Shown piece by piece: positions 31,401 to 36,213 of a stretch of DNA of 64,000 nt (position 1 is the first letter of the stretch; every line of letters starts with the position of its first letter). The DNA comes from Streptomyces sp. S465. Its GTDB lineage: Bacteria; Actinomycetota; Actinomycetes; Streptomycetales; Streptomycetaceae. A program made the position numbers and the translations under genes. The DNA lies in assembly GCF_026898115.1 (NCBI RefSeq), contig NZ_CP114036.1, forward strand, positions 8,240,001 to 8,304,000. Reading direction: 5' to 3'. The notes under the pieces were generated by a model. That model was not told the origin of the DNA, searched no databases, and was given only the letters and a program-made list of their open reading frames with translations.

Positions 31401-34032
31401 CCAGTTCGGTCAGCCGGGCGGCCAAGTCCGGTACGCCCGTGCGGGCGAGCAGCCGCACATGCCGTACGCCGTACGCGGCGACCAGGTGCCCGGCGACTTC
31501 GGCGGCCTGCTCCTGGTCCGCGCCGGAGACCAGCACGGTGCCGCCCGGGTCCGGCCGGCTCACCCGCTGCCCGCTCCCCGCACGGGCCAGCCGGGGAACG
31601 AGCACCTCGCCGCCGCGTACCAGCGCCCGCGGCTGCCCGGACACCAGGGCGGCCGACACGGCGGCGGTCGCCTCGCCGCCGTCGGCGTCCACCAGCACCA
31701 GCGTGTCGTCCGGCGCATCCGCCCGCATGGACTCCACCAGTCCCCAGGCCGCGGCCTGCGCCGGGTCGCGGTCCACGCCATGGGTCAGCACGGCGACCCG
31801 GCCGGACTGGTCGGCCAGCCCGGCCCGCACCGCGCGCAGCACGTCGTCGAGGGAGCCGGACGGGCAGTCCACGACCGCCGCCCCGGGCGCGCCGGGGTCC
31901 GCCGGCGTGTCGGGCAATGCTGGGCGGCCCGGCAGGGTCGGCGCGTTGGACACTGCCGGGTGGTTCGGCAGAGTCGGCGCGTTGGACACTGCCAGCCGGT
32001 CCGGCAGAGTCGGCGCGTCGGGCAGGTCCGGGGCCCCGGGGCGGGTGGGGGTCTCCGGCAGGTCCGGGACGCCGAGCGGCTCGGCGGTGTTCCGCGGGCT
32101 CGGCGCGTCCGTCGGTTTGGCGGTGTTTCGCGGGCTCGGCGCGTCCGTCGGTTTGGCGGTGTTTCGCGGGCCCGGCGCGTCCGTCGGCTCGGTGGTGTCC
32201 CGTAGGCCCGGCGCGTCCGTCGGCGCGGTCGAGTCCGGGTCCCCCGAGAGGGCTGGTGTGTCCGGGCCCTCCGATAGGGCTGGCGTGTCCGGGTCCTCCG
32301 AGAGGGCCGGCGTGTCCGGTCCGTCCGCTGGGGCCGGACGGCCGTCGGTGAGCGGCGTGCCGCCCTCCGCGGGCGCCACGCCGCCATCGGACCGGTGCGC
32401 GGAGCCCGCCTGGCCGCCGTCGCCCGGCCCGGGGTCCGTCGACAGCGGCGTCCACTCCACGCGGAACAGCGACTCGAACGACCCGGCGCTCACCGCCCGC
32501 AGCCGGGCCGGGCTCTGCGCCAGCGCGTGCCGCTTGATCTTCCCGGACCCGGTGCGCGGTATCGAGCCGATCTCGTACAGCTCCTCCGGCACCTTGAAGT
32601 ACGCCAGGTGCTCGCGGCAGGCGGCGAACACCTGGTCCGGGTCGAAGCCGTCCGCGGCCGGTACGAGGTAGGCGACCGGCACCTCACCGAGGGCGGGACG
32701 GGCCGAGCCGACGACCGCCGCGTCGGCCACGCCCGGTACGCGCAGCAGCACCTGCTCCACCTCGGTCGGGTGGATGTTCTCCCCGCTGCGGATGATCAGC
32801 TCGCTGAGCCGGCCGGTGATGGTGTGGTAGCCGAGGTCGTCGCGGCGGCCGAGGTCGCCGGTGCGGTACCAGCCGCGGGGCAGCGCCGCCTCGGTCGCCT
32901 CCGGCTGGTTGTAGTAGCCGACCATCAGGCTGGGCCCGCCGACCCAGATCTCGCCTTCCTCGCCGGTCTCGACGTTCTCGTGGGTCTCCGGATCGACGAT
33001 CCGTACGGTCAGGCCGGGCACCGGCAGTCCGCAGGAGCCCTCGACCTGGGTTCCGTTCGGCCAGTTGGCGGTGATCAGGCCGCATGTCTCGGTGCTGCCG
33101 TAGCAGTCGAGCAGCGGGACGCCGAAGGTCTCCTGGAACTCCGCGCGCAGCGTCGCGGTGCTGATCGCGCCGGCCGACAGGCACACCCGCAGGTTCGGCA
33201 GCGACAGGTCGCCGTCCCGGGCGGCGTCCAGCAGGTAGTGGTACATGGTCGGCACACCGGCCAGGAAGGTGAACTCCTCGGTGCGCAGCGTGCGCAGCAG
33301 CTCCTCGGCGTCGAACGCCTCGGTGATCCGCGCGGTCGCGCCGACCGCGGTCACGCTGAGCACGCAGTAGATGTGCGCCAGGCTGTGGAACAGCGGCACC
33401 GGCCACAGCACCCGGTCGCTCTCGGAGAGCCCCAGCACACCGGCGGACGAGGCGGCCACCGACCACAGGCAGCTGCGCTGGGTGGACAGCACGCCCTTGG
33501 GGCGGCCGGTGGTGCCGGAGGTGTAGAGCATCCAGGCGATGTCGTCCAGCCCGAGGTCGTCGCGGGCGGGCTGCTGCGGTTCGGTCTCGGCGAGCGCCTC
33601 GAACGACACCGCGCCGCTCTCCTCGTCACCGGTCACCACCACGGTCAGGTGCGGCCGTTCGGCCTGGAGCCGGCGCACCTGGGGCAGCCGGGTGTGGTCG
33701 GTGACGATGACCCGGGCCGCGCTGTCGTCGAGCAGGTAGGCGAGCTCGGCGCTGGAGGAGTGCGGATTGACGGGCACGCCGATCGCGCCGGCGCGCACGA
33801 TGGCCAGGTAGCTCTCGATGGTCTCGACGCAGTTGCCCAGGTAGATGGCGGCCCGGTCACCGGGCATCAGCCGCAGCTGCGCGAGGTGTCCGGCCAGCCG
33901 GCGGGTGCGGGCCTCCAGCTGGGCGTAGCTGACGCCACGCCTGGAGTCGGCGAACGCGGTCTGGGTTCCCCTGCGGGCCGCGTGCGCCTTCAGCAGTTCG
34001 GGCAACGGCCGGATCAGCTCGCGACGGAGCAT
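19408..34032 (-). CDS. Type I PKS: CoA-ligase loading module plus modules 1 and 2
   Basis: This 4874-residue PKS starts at ATG 34032, with GAGAGG upstream. An ORF extension to 34407 lies over the promoter and is rejected. Loading: acyl-CoA ligase/adenylation domain about 1-510 (YTSGTTGRPKG, then GSGKIKRHAL), a repetitive Pro/Asp/Thr linker about 526-710, a degenerate KR 800-985, and an ACP with Ser near 1070. Module 1: KS 1130-1556 (Cys near 1304), AT 1660-1990 (FAGHS), DH 2024-2260, KR 2444-2627, ACP near 2744. Module 2: KS 2804-3227, AT 3344-3657 (HAFHS, malonyl), DH 3687-3917, ER 4114-4420, KR 4432-4614, ACP 4720-4780, C-terminal docking tail. The ligase-type loader resembles that of rapamycin and FK520 synthases. 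With the neighbouring chorismatase it should activate a hydroxybenzoate starter. It has no N-terminal docking helix, as expected for the first protein of the line. Confidence 0.96.
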   Translation of the reverse strand: MLRRELIRPLPELLKAHAARRGTQTAFADSRRGVSYAQLEARTRRLAGHLAQLRLMPGDRAAIYLGNCVETIESYLAIVRAGAIGVPVNPHSSSAELAYLLDDSAARVIVTDHTRLPQVRRLQAERPHLTVVVTGDEESGAVSFEALAETEPQQPARDDLGLDDIAWMLYTSGTTGRPKGVLSTQRSCLWSVAASSAGVLGLSESDRVLWPVPLFHSLAHIYCVLSVTAVGATARITEAFDAEELLRTLRTEEFTFLAGVPTMYHYLLDAARDGDLSLPNLRVCLSAGAISTATLRAEFQETFGVPLLDCYGSTETCGLITANWPNGTQVEGSCGLPVPGLTVRIVDPETHENVETGEEGEIWVGGPSLMVGYYNQPEATEAALPRGWYRTGDLGRRDDLGYHTITGRLSELIIRSGENIHPTEVEQVLLRVPGVADAAVVGSARPALGEVPVAYLVPAADGFDPDQVFAACREHLAYFKVPEELYEIGSIPRTGSGKIKRHALAQSPARLRAVSAGSFESLFRVEWTPLSTDPGPGDGGQAGSAHRSDGGVAPAEGGTPLTDGRPAPADGPDTPALSEDPDTPALSEGPDTPALSGDPDSTAPTDAPGLRDTTEPTDAPGPRNTAKPTDAPSPRNTAKPTDAPSPRNTAEPLGVPDLPETPTRPGAPDLPDAPTLPDRLAVSNAPTLPNHPAVSNAPTLPGRPALPDTPADPGAPGAAVVDCPSGSLDDVLRAVRAGLADQSGRVAVLTHGVDRDPAQAAAWGLVESMRADAPDDTLVLVDADGGEATAAVSAALVSGQPRALVRGGEVLVPRLARAGSGQRVSRPDPGGTVLVSGADQEQAAEVAGHLVAAYGVRHVRLLARTGVPDLAARLTELGATVTQLVREPGDRASLAAAFRAAGPPITAVLQVAGPETLPTTLAGEVELGPLQDALALDELTQEAPPSLFVLSAPIDNGPAHAVFQAVANRRHARGLPALALGWGPREELTPRERLALFDAATTVDDASVLAMRHELAASTVDTGAAGRLAQLPEAERDRALLDLVLSEVGVITGGRPVHGRQSFRDIGMTSTSAVELRGRLTAATGLALPATLAFDYPNPDALAAYLNGRLFGDASAAGPDTEPADAAAPSGEPIAIVGMACRLPGGVTSPEGLWDLLSSGGDGISGFPTDRGWDLDHLYHPDPDHPGTSYVREGGFLHGAGDFDAALFGISPREALAMDPQQRLLLETTWEVLERAGIDPTSLRGSRTGVFAGVMYHDYISRLRTVPPELEGYLSSGGSGSVVSGRVSYTFGFEGPSVSVDTACSSSLVALHLAVQALRSGECTLAVAGGVTVMASPSSYIEFSRQRGLSPDGRCKSFAATADGAAWSEGAGVLLIERLSDAQRLGHPILAVVRGTAVNQDGASNGLTAPNGPSQQRVIRDALTNAHLTPTDIDLIEAHGTGTKLGDPIEAQAVLAAYGQDRDQPVWMGSLKSNIGHTQAAAGVAGVMKAVLSMRHGVMPKSLHIDEPTPEVDWSAGAVELLAQARDWPGSDERPRRAGVSSFGVSGTNAHVILEQAPPAPEPAEPVEPTEPSEPAGLVLEPSGPVPWVLSAQNEAALKDLARQLATVDGSVRDIAHSLIRTRAGLPHRAVVVGSTREEFATALDNLTGHTPDGGKTVLVFPGQGSQWIGMGQRLWETSPLYRDTIHEIDTALSEHIDWSVTDILTQQPHAPTWNRVDVIQPVLFTTMVALATLWQHHGLTPDAIIGHSQGEIAAAYTAGALTLQDAARITTLRSKALLPLTGHGTMISVLAPPHTIRNITNPDHWNTRIWIAAHNAPNNTTITGDPDAINHLTKQLAHHHIMRWQLPSVDFAGHSGHIDQLHHQLQEILAPITPQTPTTPLYSTTDNTWITTPTLNADYWYRNLRQPVLFQPAIEHLTHNGYTTYIETSPHPTLTPSIQETNPNTTTIHTLRNNQDDTHAFLTALGHAHTHGHPITWHTLIPPTKTTNLPTYPFQRTRYWLNDTTADAQVESAGLSQADHALLGATTTVADTGATIFTGHLNPAHHPWTADHAVSGTPLLPGTALVDMALHAGDHTHHTTLDELIIHTPITLTHPTTIQITTTPTHNDNTHTLTIHTRTDPDQPWTQHATGTLTRTHTTPPTPQATWPPTNAEPIDLDGAYHHLATTGLEYGPAFQGLQALWRQDNRLLADVHLPDHAGDTNGYGIHPALLDAALHAATVAQNHTDTRLPFVWTGVTLHATGATKLRVELDIDDDGAIRLLARDTTGQPVVSIDSLVTRPVDAVQLRAGSTGAHQLYDLAWIARALDASAVTEEFERYTVPAVGDDVLADTHRITTEALARVRHHLAQNTTTPLVVEATHDDLAGAAVWGLLRTAQTEHPNRIVLVDTDHHPASREALPALVASGEPQARIRDGAITLPRLTRGPVDTGASPDERPDLSSGPVLITGGTGGLGSLVARHLVATHGVRDLVLASRQGPDADGATELTTELTDLGAHVRVRSCDLTDRTALATLVNEVGPLTGVVHTAGVLADATVDHLDADALATTFAPKADAAWWLHELTADHGLAMFVVFSSVAGVLGNAGQANYAAANSFLDGLITHRRRRGLPGTSLAWGSWERTTGLTRHLTRADHDRLARDGLRPLADTEGLALFDAALATDAGSVVTATFDLVALRAAPVTPTVLRGLVRKPRATASSDEAAGTWRDRLAGMTRQERERVAVDMVREQAAAVLGHADATAIGARQVFKDLGFDSLTAVEFRNRLSAATGLRLPATLIFDYPTCAAAAELLLGSAADTARPRAAVAGDAEPIAIVGMACRLPGGVDSPEDLWRLISTGGDAITTFPTDRGWDLDSLYDPDPDHPGTTYTRHGGFLDSAGDFDPDAFGISPREALAMDPQQRLLLETTWELLERAGIDPTSLRGSRTGVFTGIMASNYVALRGSAPAELEGYVANGSAASVASGRVSYTFGFEGPAVSLDTACSSSLVALHLAVQALRSGECTLAVTGGVTVLASVAPFIEFSRQRGLADDGRCKAFAANANGFGMAEGIGLLLIERLSDAQRLEHPILAVVRGTAVNQDGASNGLTAPNGPSQQRVIRDALTNAHLTPTDIDLIEAHGTGTKLGDPIEAQALIATYGQDREQPLWMGSLKSNIGHTQAAAGVAGIIKTVMAMRHGVMPKTLHIDEPTPEVDWTAGTVELLTEPRDWPTTDHHPRRAGISSFGVSGTNAHVILEQAPTTPEATTPEPDTPEATTPEPDTSPTPPTGPVPWILSAHTEPALRESAQRLAALVEGEEVSVHDVAHSLITTRAVLPHRAVVVGETVQDFTAGLADVTPGTGDGGPLAVMFTGQGSQRPGMGRQLYEHFPAFAEALDDILELTGPELRDVMFNPDQADTLHRTDHAQIALFAFETALYRLWQTWGLQPDAVCGHSLGEITAAHITGALTLPDAIHLITTRATLMQNLPPGGAMLAIATDPHTLQPHLTAHKNTISIAAINGPHTTVLSGDHTTLHHIATQLDVKTNWLNVSHAFHSPLMQPILTPFTTTLNTLTHHPPHTPLISMLTATPTHPDTTHWTHHITAPVRYTDTLHHLHHHHHITTYLEIGPDATLTTLARTTLPTTTHLIPTTRRNHNEVHSVLAAAGQVHASGVELDWSAVVPRGRRVELPTYPFQRERFWLHDAAGGGTEVTGAGLDTTNHPLLGAKTTVADTGELILTGRLSTTTHPWLTDHTVGDTIIVPGTALLDMAIQAGDETDHTTLDELVIHTPLTLTHPTPIQITVAPETTTGHRPLALHSRNTNGTWTRHATGTLSRHTPPTPTHHNTQPPTDAHPIDLTNAYQQLATTGLHYGPAFQGLRTLHHHHNTLYADIQLPTAAGTTTGHPLHPALLDAALHPAAVIAAQDEDGDIHLPFSFSGVTVHATGATHLRVRLDIDDTGAIRLLATDTTGQPVITIDSLVTRPLALDHLRGARPGTDDLYGLGWVPYTPAVSATDPEFERYAVPTVGDDVLADTHRITAEALAHVQHHLAQNTTTPLVVEATHDDLAGAAVWGLLRTAQTEHPDRIVLVDTDGHPASREILPALVASGEPQARIIDGTITVPRLTTTAAADALTPPADTDAWHLDTSEHGTLENLTLVPSDSATRPLGPREVRIAVRAAGLNFRDVLIALGMYPGEATMGSEAAGIVLDIGPDVTDLTPGDHVTGLFPNALTNTAIADRRMVTPIPAGWSHTQAAAFPIVFLTAYYGLHDLAALKPGERVLIHAGTGGVGTAAIQLAQHLGAEVFATASPAKWPHLRAMGLDDDHIASSRTPDFENTFRTTTHDHGIHVILNSLTDDLIDASLRLLTPGGRFIEMGKTDLRDPAEVARAHPGVTYRAFDIADDAGPDRIGAMLVELTGLFERGALRSLPVRCWDVREAVNAFRFMAQAHHVGKVVLTIPHTPDGTVLITGGTGSLGSLIARHLVTEHGVRDLVLASRQGPDADGATELTTELTDLGAHVRVRSCDLTDRTALAALIADIGPLTGVIHTAGALADTTLDHLDPDALTTTFAPKADAAWWLHELTRSHDLALFVVFSSVAGVLGNAGQANYAAANSFLDALVTHRRRQGLPGTSLAWGWWQREGGMTAHLTQADHDRMTRAGIHGLTDAEGTALFDTALGHGLGAVAPVKLHLPTLNRADTVPAVLRGLVRAARPAAREATAPAENWADRISALAPEERDRAVLDLVRQQAARVLGHSDADRINPAQAFKDTGFDSLTAVEFRNRITTATGLRLPATLVFDHPTPDALTGHLLTQLGPLDDGGSSSPEMLRELERFERQLFDNRPDDEMGTAIAVRLRSILARLDAPSTAPAAAAGGDQVLDRLADASESELLSFIDKEFGRASN
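20969..22068 (-). repeat. Long repeat C, ER block of module 2
   Basis: This is the partner of the module 3 ER block. Differences are few, for example Gly versus Asp in the THGHG/THDHG stretch. The ERs therefore probably have the same stereochemical outcome. Confidence 0.9.
23134..24029 (-). repeat. Long repeat B, copy in module 2 AT (malonyl type)
   Basis: This is the partner of the module 6 AT block. Both encode GHSLGE and HAFHS, so malonate specificity is shared. The block ends where the KS-AT linker begins to differ. Confidence 0.92.
28014..29130 (-). repeat. Long repeat A, copy in module 1 AT
   Basis: This third copy of the FAGHS-type AT block is shorter. Identity breaks near 29130, where the KS-AT linker switches to a different sequence, and resumes near 29220. 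A mosaic edge like this is what gene conversion leaves behind. Confidence 0.92.
29586..30164 (-). repeat. Long repeat D, KS block of module 1
   Basis: This is the partner of the module 5 KS block. Just outside it (about 29541-29585) the two modules differ, which marks the edge of the shared tract. Confidence 0.85.
30680..34032 (-). other. Unusual loading module: CoL, inactive KR, variant ACP
   Basis: The adenylating domain is followed by a KR-like fold that has lost its cofactor and catalytic motifs. The expected GGTGxLG is replaced by SGADQEQ, and the YAAAN active-site stretch reads FQAVAN. The ACP reads GMTSTS instead of the GFDSL seen in every other ACP here, though the attachment Ser is kept at about 30823-30825. 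In rapamycin and FK520 loaders the equivalent slot holds an ER that reduces the starter ring. A dead KR instead agrees with a starter that stays aromatic. Adenylation and loading of a chorismate-derived acid is inferred. Structural use of the dead KR is only a guess. Confidence 0.8.
31900..32455 (-). repeat. In-frame tandem repeats in loading-module linker
   Basis: Between the CoA ligase and the degenerate KR the coding strand carries several short in-frame repeats. From the N-terminal side there are three copies of a DTPALSE/G unit (about 32230-32325), about five copies of a PTDAP-x-x-R-N/D-T unit (about 32080-32230), then LPD/SNAPTLP units (about 31900-32080). The DNA copies are nearly identical over 45-54 bp. 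The segment is Pro/Asp/Thr/Ala-rich and probably an unstructured, length-variable tether. Such regions are also prone to assembly collapse. Confidence 0.85.
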
Positions 34033-34358
34033 GCCACCACACCTCTCGGTCGTACCGGTCGTCCCGGTCGGCCGGCGCTCCGCTGGCGGTGCCCGCCGAC
34101 CGGCGGACGTCAATCCCCGGCTTATTCCAAAGGCCGTGTCCGTAAAAGCGGCCAGCAGTCGGCACATTAACCAAGCGGAGGTCCGGAACACCCCCCCTAG
34201 CCGCCCCCTAGTGGTCACTATTTTCTTGTACTCACTGGTCGCCACCGCGGCCCGGTCGGGGCGCAGTGTAGCTTTTTTGACGGGCCGCAAGAATGGCTCC
34301 GGCACATCGTTTCCGGAGCCAAGAGAGAGCAACTCACCAGAGAGAATGCGGAGCCACA
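34033..34358. promoter_or_regulatory. Divergent promoter region, PKS and chorismatase genes
   Basis: This 326-bp stretch has no convincing gene and separates the divergent first PKS gene and the chorismatase gene. It is less GC-rich than its surroundings, with several T-rich runs (for example around 34218-34230 and 34272-34278). It holds two direct CCCCCTAG repeats at 34193-34211. An ORF reading from 34407 into the PKS crosses it, but its protein resembles nothing and lies upstream of a good ribosome binding site. Both transcripts probably start here. No exact -10/-35 pair is claimed. Confidence 0.7.
34193..34211. promoter_or_regulatory. Direct repeat CCCCCTAG x2 (candidate operator)
   Basis: Two exact CCCCCTAG copies at 34193-34200 and 34204-34211 begin 11 bp apart, one helical turn. 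The same motif recurs as a pair 10 bp apart before the methoxymalonyl operon. SARP-type regulators bind heptamer direct repeats with about this period, so a pathway activator site is plausible. The factor is not in this window. Confidence 0.5.
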
Positions 34359-35381
34359 TTGAATTCGTCATCGCTTGGCCGGAATGGGTTGACGTCGTAC
34401 TTCGCAAGCGGGCGCACCAGGGGAGTACCCCCGGCCGGAAGGAAGATCCTCGGTATCGTCAACTACACGTCCGCATGCGAATATCCCACCCTGGACCACG
34501 GCTATCCCGAACTCGACATCAACATGGTCGCCCCGACCGCGGATCCCTTCGCCGAGGTGTGGGTGACGGACACCGAGGCGGAGCACGGCGAACGCGACGG
34601 AATCACCTACGCGCACGACGGCGAGTACTTCTTCTGTGCCGGTCGGGTCCCGCCCGCCGGGCGGTACACGGAAGCCACCAGAGCGGCGTACGTCACCATG
34701 TTCGAGCTGCTGGAGGAATTCGGCTACTCCAGTGTGTTCCGCATGTGGAACTTCATCGGTGACATCAACCGCGACAACGCGGAGGGCATGGAGGTCTACC
34801 GCGACTTCTGCCGCGGCCGGGCCGAGGCGTTCGAGCAGTGCCGGCTGGAGTTCGATCAGTTCCCGGCGGCCACCGGGATCGGCTCCCGGGGCGGTGGCAT
34901 CGCCTTCTACCTGCTGGCCTGCCGGTCCGGCGGGCATGTGCACATCGAGAACCCCCGGCAGGTGCCGGCCTACCACTACCCGAAGCGGTACGGCCCGCGT
35001 GCGCCGCGCTTCGCCCGCGCCACCTACCTGCCGTTCCGGGCCGCGGACCGGGCCGGCGGCCAGGTCTTCGTGTCCGGCACCGCCAGCGTGCTCGGCCACG
35101 AGACGGCGCACGAGGGCGACCTGGTCAAGCAGTGCCGACTGGCGCTGGAGAACATCGAACTCGTCATCAGCGGCGGCAACCTGGCCGCGCACGGCATCTC
35201 CGCCGGCCACGGGCTGACGGCGCTGCGCAACATCAAGGTGTACGTCCGCAGGTCCGAGGACGTGCCCGCGGTGCGCGAGATCTGCCAGGAGGTGTTCTCA
35301 CCGGACGCCGACGTCGTGTATCTGACGGTGGACGTCTGCCGCTCCGACCTGCTGGTGGAAATCGAGGGTGTGGTCATGTAG
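34359..35381 (+). CDS. Chorismatase, FkbO/Hyg5 family, probably 3-hydroxybenzoate synthase
   Basis: The enzyme removes pyruvate from chorismate to give the PKS starter acid. Family landmarks are present: ATGIGSRGGG, IENP, HHYP-like AYHYPKRYGPR, FARATYLP and the C-terminal VEIEG with the catalytic Glu. Two positions distinguish family types. FkbO (diene product) has Ala at both, while Hyg5 (3-hydroxybenzoate) has Gly and Cys, as I recall them. Here the protein has Gly in FVSGTAS and Cys in DVCRSD, seven residues before the Glu. The spacing between the two (87) also fits Hyg5. A TTG start at 34359 with GGAG five bases upstream gives 340 residues, the usual length. The ATG at 34293 lacks a ribosome binding site and would add an unlikely leader. 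The gene diverges from the PKS whose CoA-ligase loader would use the product. Confidence 0.9.
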   Translation: MNSSSLGRNGLTSYFASGRTRGVPPAGRKILGIVNYTSACEYPTLDHGYPELDINMVAPTADPFAEVWVTDTEAEHGERDGITYAHDGEYFFCAGRVPPAGRYTEATRAAYVTMFELLEEFGYSSVFRMWNFIGDINRDNAEGMEVYRDFCRGRAEAFEQCRLEFDQFPAATGIGSRGGGIAFYLLACRSGGHVHIENPRQVPAYHYPKRYGPRAPRFARATYLPFRAADRAGGQVFVSGTASVLGHETAHEGDLVKQCRLALENIELVISGGNLAAHGISAGHGLTALRNIKVYVRRSEDVPAVREICQEVFSPDADVVYLTVDVCRSDLLVEIEGVVM

Positions 35382-35389
35382 CACGATCC

Positions 35390-35415
35390 GGTGCCCCGGC
35401 CTCGGCCGGGGCACC
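35390..35415. terminator. Hairpin terminator between convergent genes
   Basis: A perfect 11-bp stem (GGTGCCCCGGC / GCCGGGGCACC) with a CTCG tetraloop lies nine bases past the chorismatase stop and before the stop of the convergent AtaL-like gene. It has no U-run, as is common in Streptomyces, and could serve both strands. Confidence 0.8.
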
Positions 35416-35438
35416 GCACGTCCCGGCGACGGAGGATG

Positions 35439-35942
35439 TCAGGCCGCGGCGGTGCCCAGCGTCACCTTGCGCAGTGTTTCCGCGGTCTGGCGGGCCGTCT
35501 CCAGCACGCCCGCGTCGGTCTCCGCGAGCAGCCCCTCGACCTCGGTGATGCGCTGTGCGGAACGCTCCGACAACACCACTGAGACGGTGTAGCGGAAGCG
35601 CCCCTCGGGGTCCTGGTCGAGTTCGTTGATGACCGCGGTGAAACGCGGGTCGTCCAGCACCTCGAAGTCGATGCGCCACCGGTCGCGGCGCGGCGTGACG
35701 CGTTCCCGCACGATGTCCTTGCCGAAGAAGACCGCCTCCCGCAGGAATCCGTCGGGATACCGCTCGACGATGCGGCACTCACTGATCTGCGCCACGTAGT
35801 CGACCGGGTATTCCGCCTTGCGGAGGAGGGTCTCCCACAGCGCGTCGTAGCTGATCCCGTCCTGGCTGTCCGTGCTGATCCCGTCCTGGCTGTCCGTGGT
35901 GGAATCGCTGATCAGGGCGGAATGGGAAATGATGATGGCCAC
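35439..35942 (-). CDS. AtaL-like (DUF1857) SRPBCC-fold protein
   Basis: This 167-residue protein starts at GTG 35942. Its layout matches the AtaL/DUF1857 family: an N-terminal IIISHSA, an ALWETLLRKAEYPVDYV helix region, then ECRIVERYPDGFLRE and VRERVTPRRD strands, which make a START/SRPBCC-like cavity. Members occur in biosynthetic clusters and are assumed to bind small hydrophobic ligands or act as cyclases, but no reaction is established that I can name. Between chorismatase and exporter it may handle the aromatic starter or the product, which is inference. Residues 17-32 contain a doubled DSQDGIS, coming from an exact 24-bp tandem duplication that is not a family feature. Confidence 0.8.
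   Translation of the reverse strand: MAIIISHSALISDSTTDSQDGISTDSQDGISYDALWETLLRKAEYPVDYVAQISECRIVERYPDGFLREAVFFGKDIVRERVTPRRDRWRIDFEVLDDPRFTAVINELDQDPEGRFRYTVSVVLSERSAQRITEVEGLLAETDAGVLETARQTAETLRKVTLGTAAA
35851..35898. repeat. Perfect 24-bp tandem duplication inside AtaL-like gene
   Basis: Two exact consecutive copies (35851-35874 and 35875-35898) begin CTGATCCCGT. The unit keeps the frame and adds eight residues near the N-terminus. Its perfection suggests a recent slip. Confidence 0.95.
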
Positions 35943-36213
35943 GTCTTCTCGCTCTCAGCGGGTGCGGCGCCCTACCCGGTTCGGCCGCACGGTCTTCGGC
36001 TGACGGCTCGGCAGCCGCGAGCGTAGGGCGGTCCCGGACGCGCCGGGAATTCTGAGTTTTCCACCATCCGTCCATCAGATGGTAATTTCTTGTCCCACAA
36101 CCCCCCGGTGACCGGCGTTTCCGCAGCTCAGCGCCATTTTGTTGGCCTTGACCAAGATGAGCGGATGATGGGAATGTATGCGCCGTACATGGTGCCCTGA
36201 CCCGGAGGAACAG
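35943..36213. promoter_or_regulatory. Divergent promoter region, AtaL-like gene and MFS exporter
   Basis: This 271-bp gap between divergent starts contains AT-richer patches around 36050-36095 and a TTGACC at 36148-36153 that could be a -35 element for the exporter. A matching -10 is not clear. No gene is seen in it. Confidence 0.45.

Noticed and set aside
31900..32455. Direct repeats as a CRISPR array
   Set aside because: The repeats keep a coding frame, have no spacers, and lie inside a PKS gene.
34293..34358. ATG 34293 as chorismatase start
   Set aside because: There is no ribosome binding site, and it would lengthen the protein beyond the family's usual size. TTG 34359 with GGAG is better, though not proven.
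34033..34407. N-terminal extension of the first PKS protein
   Set aside because: It lies over the divergent promoter and the start of the chorismatase, and has no similarity to CoA ligases.
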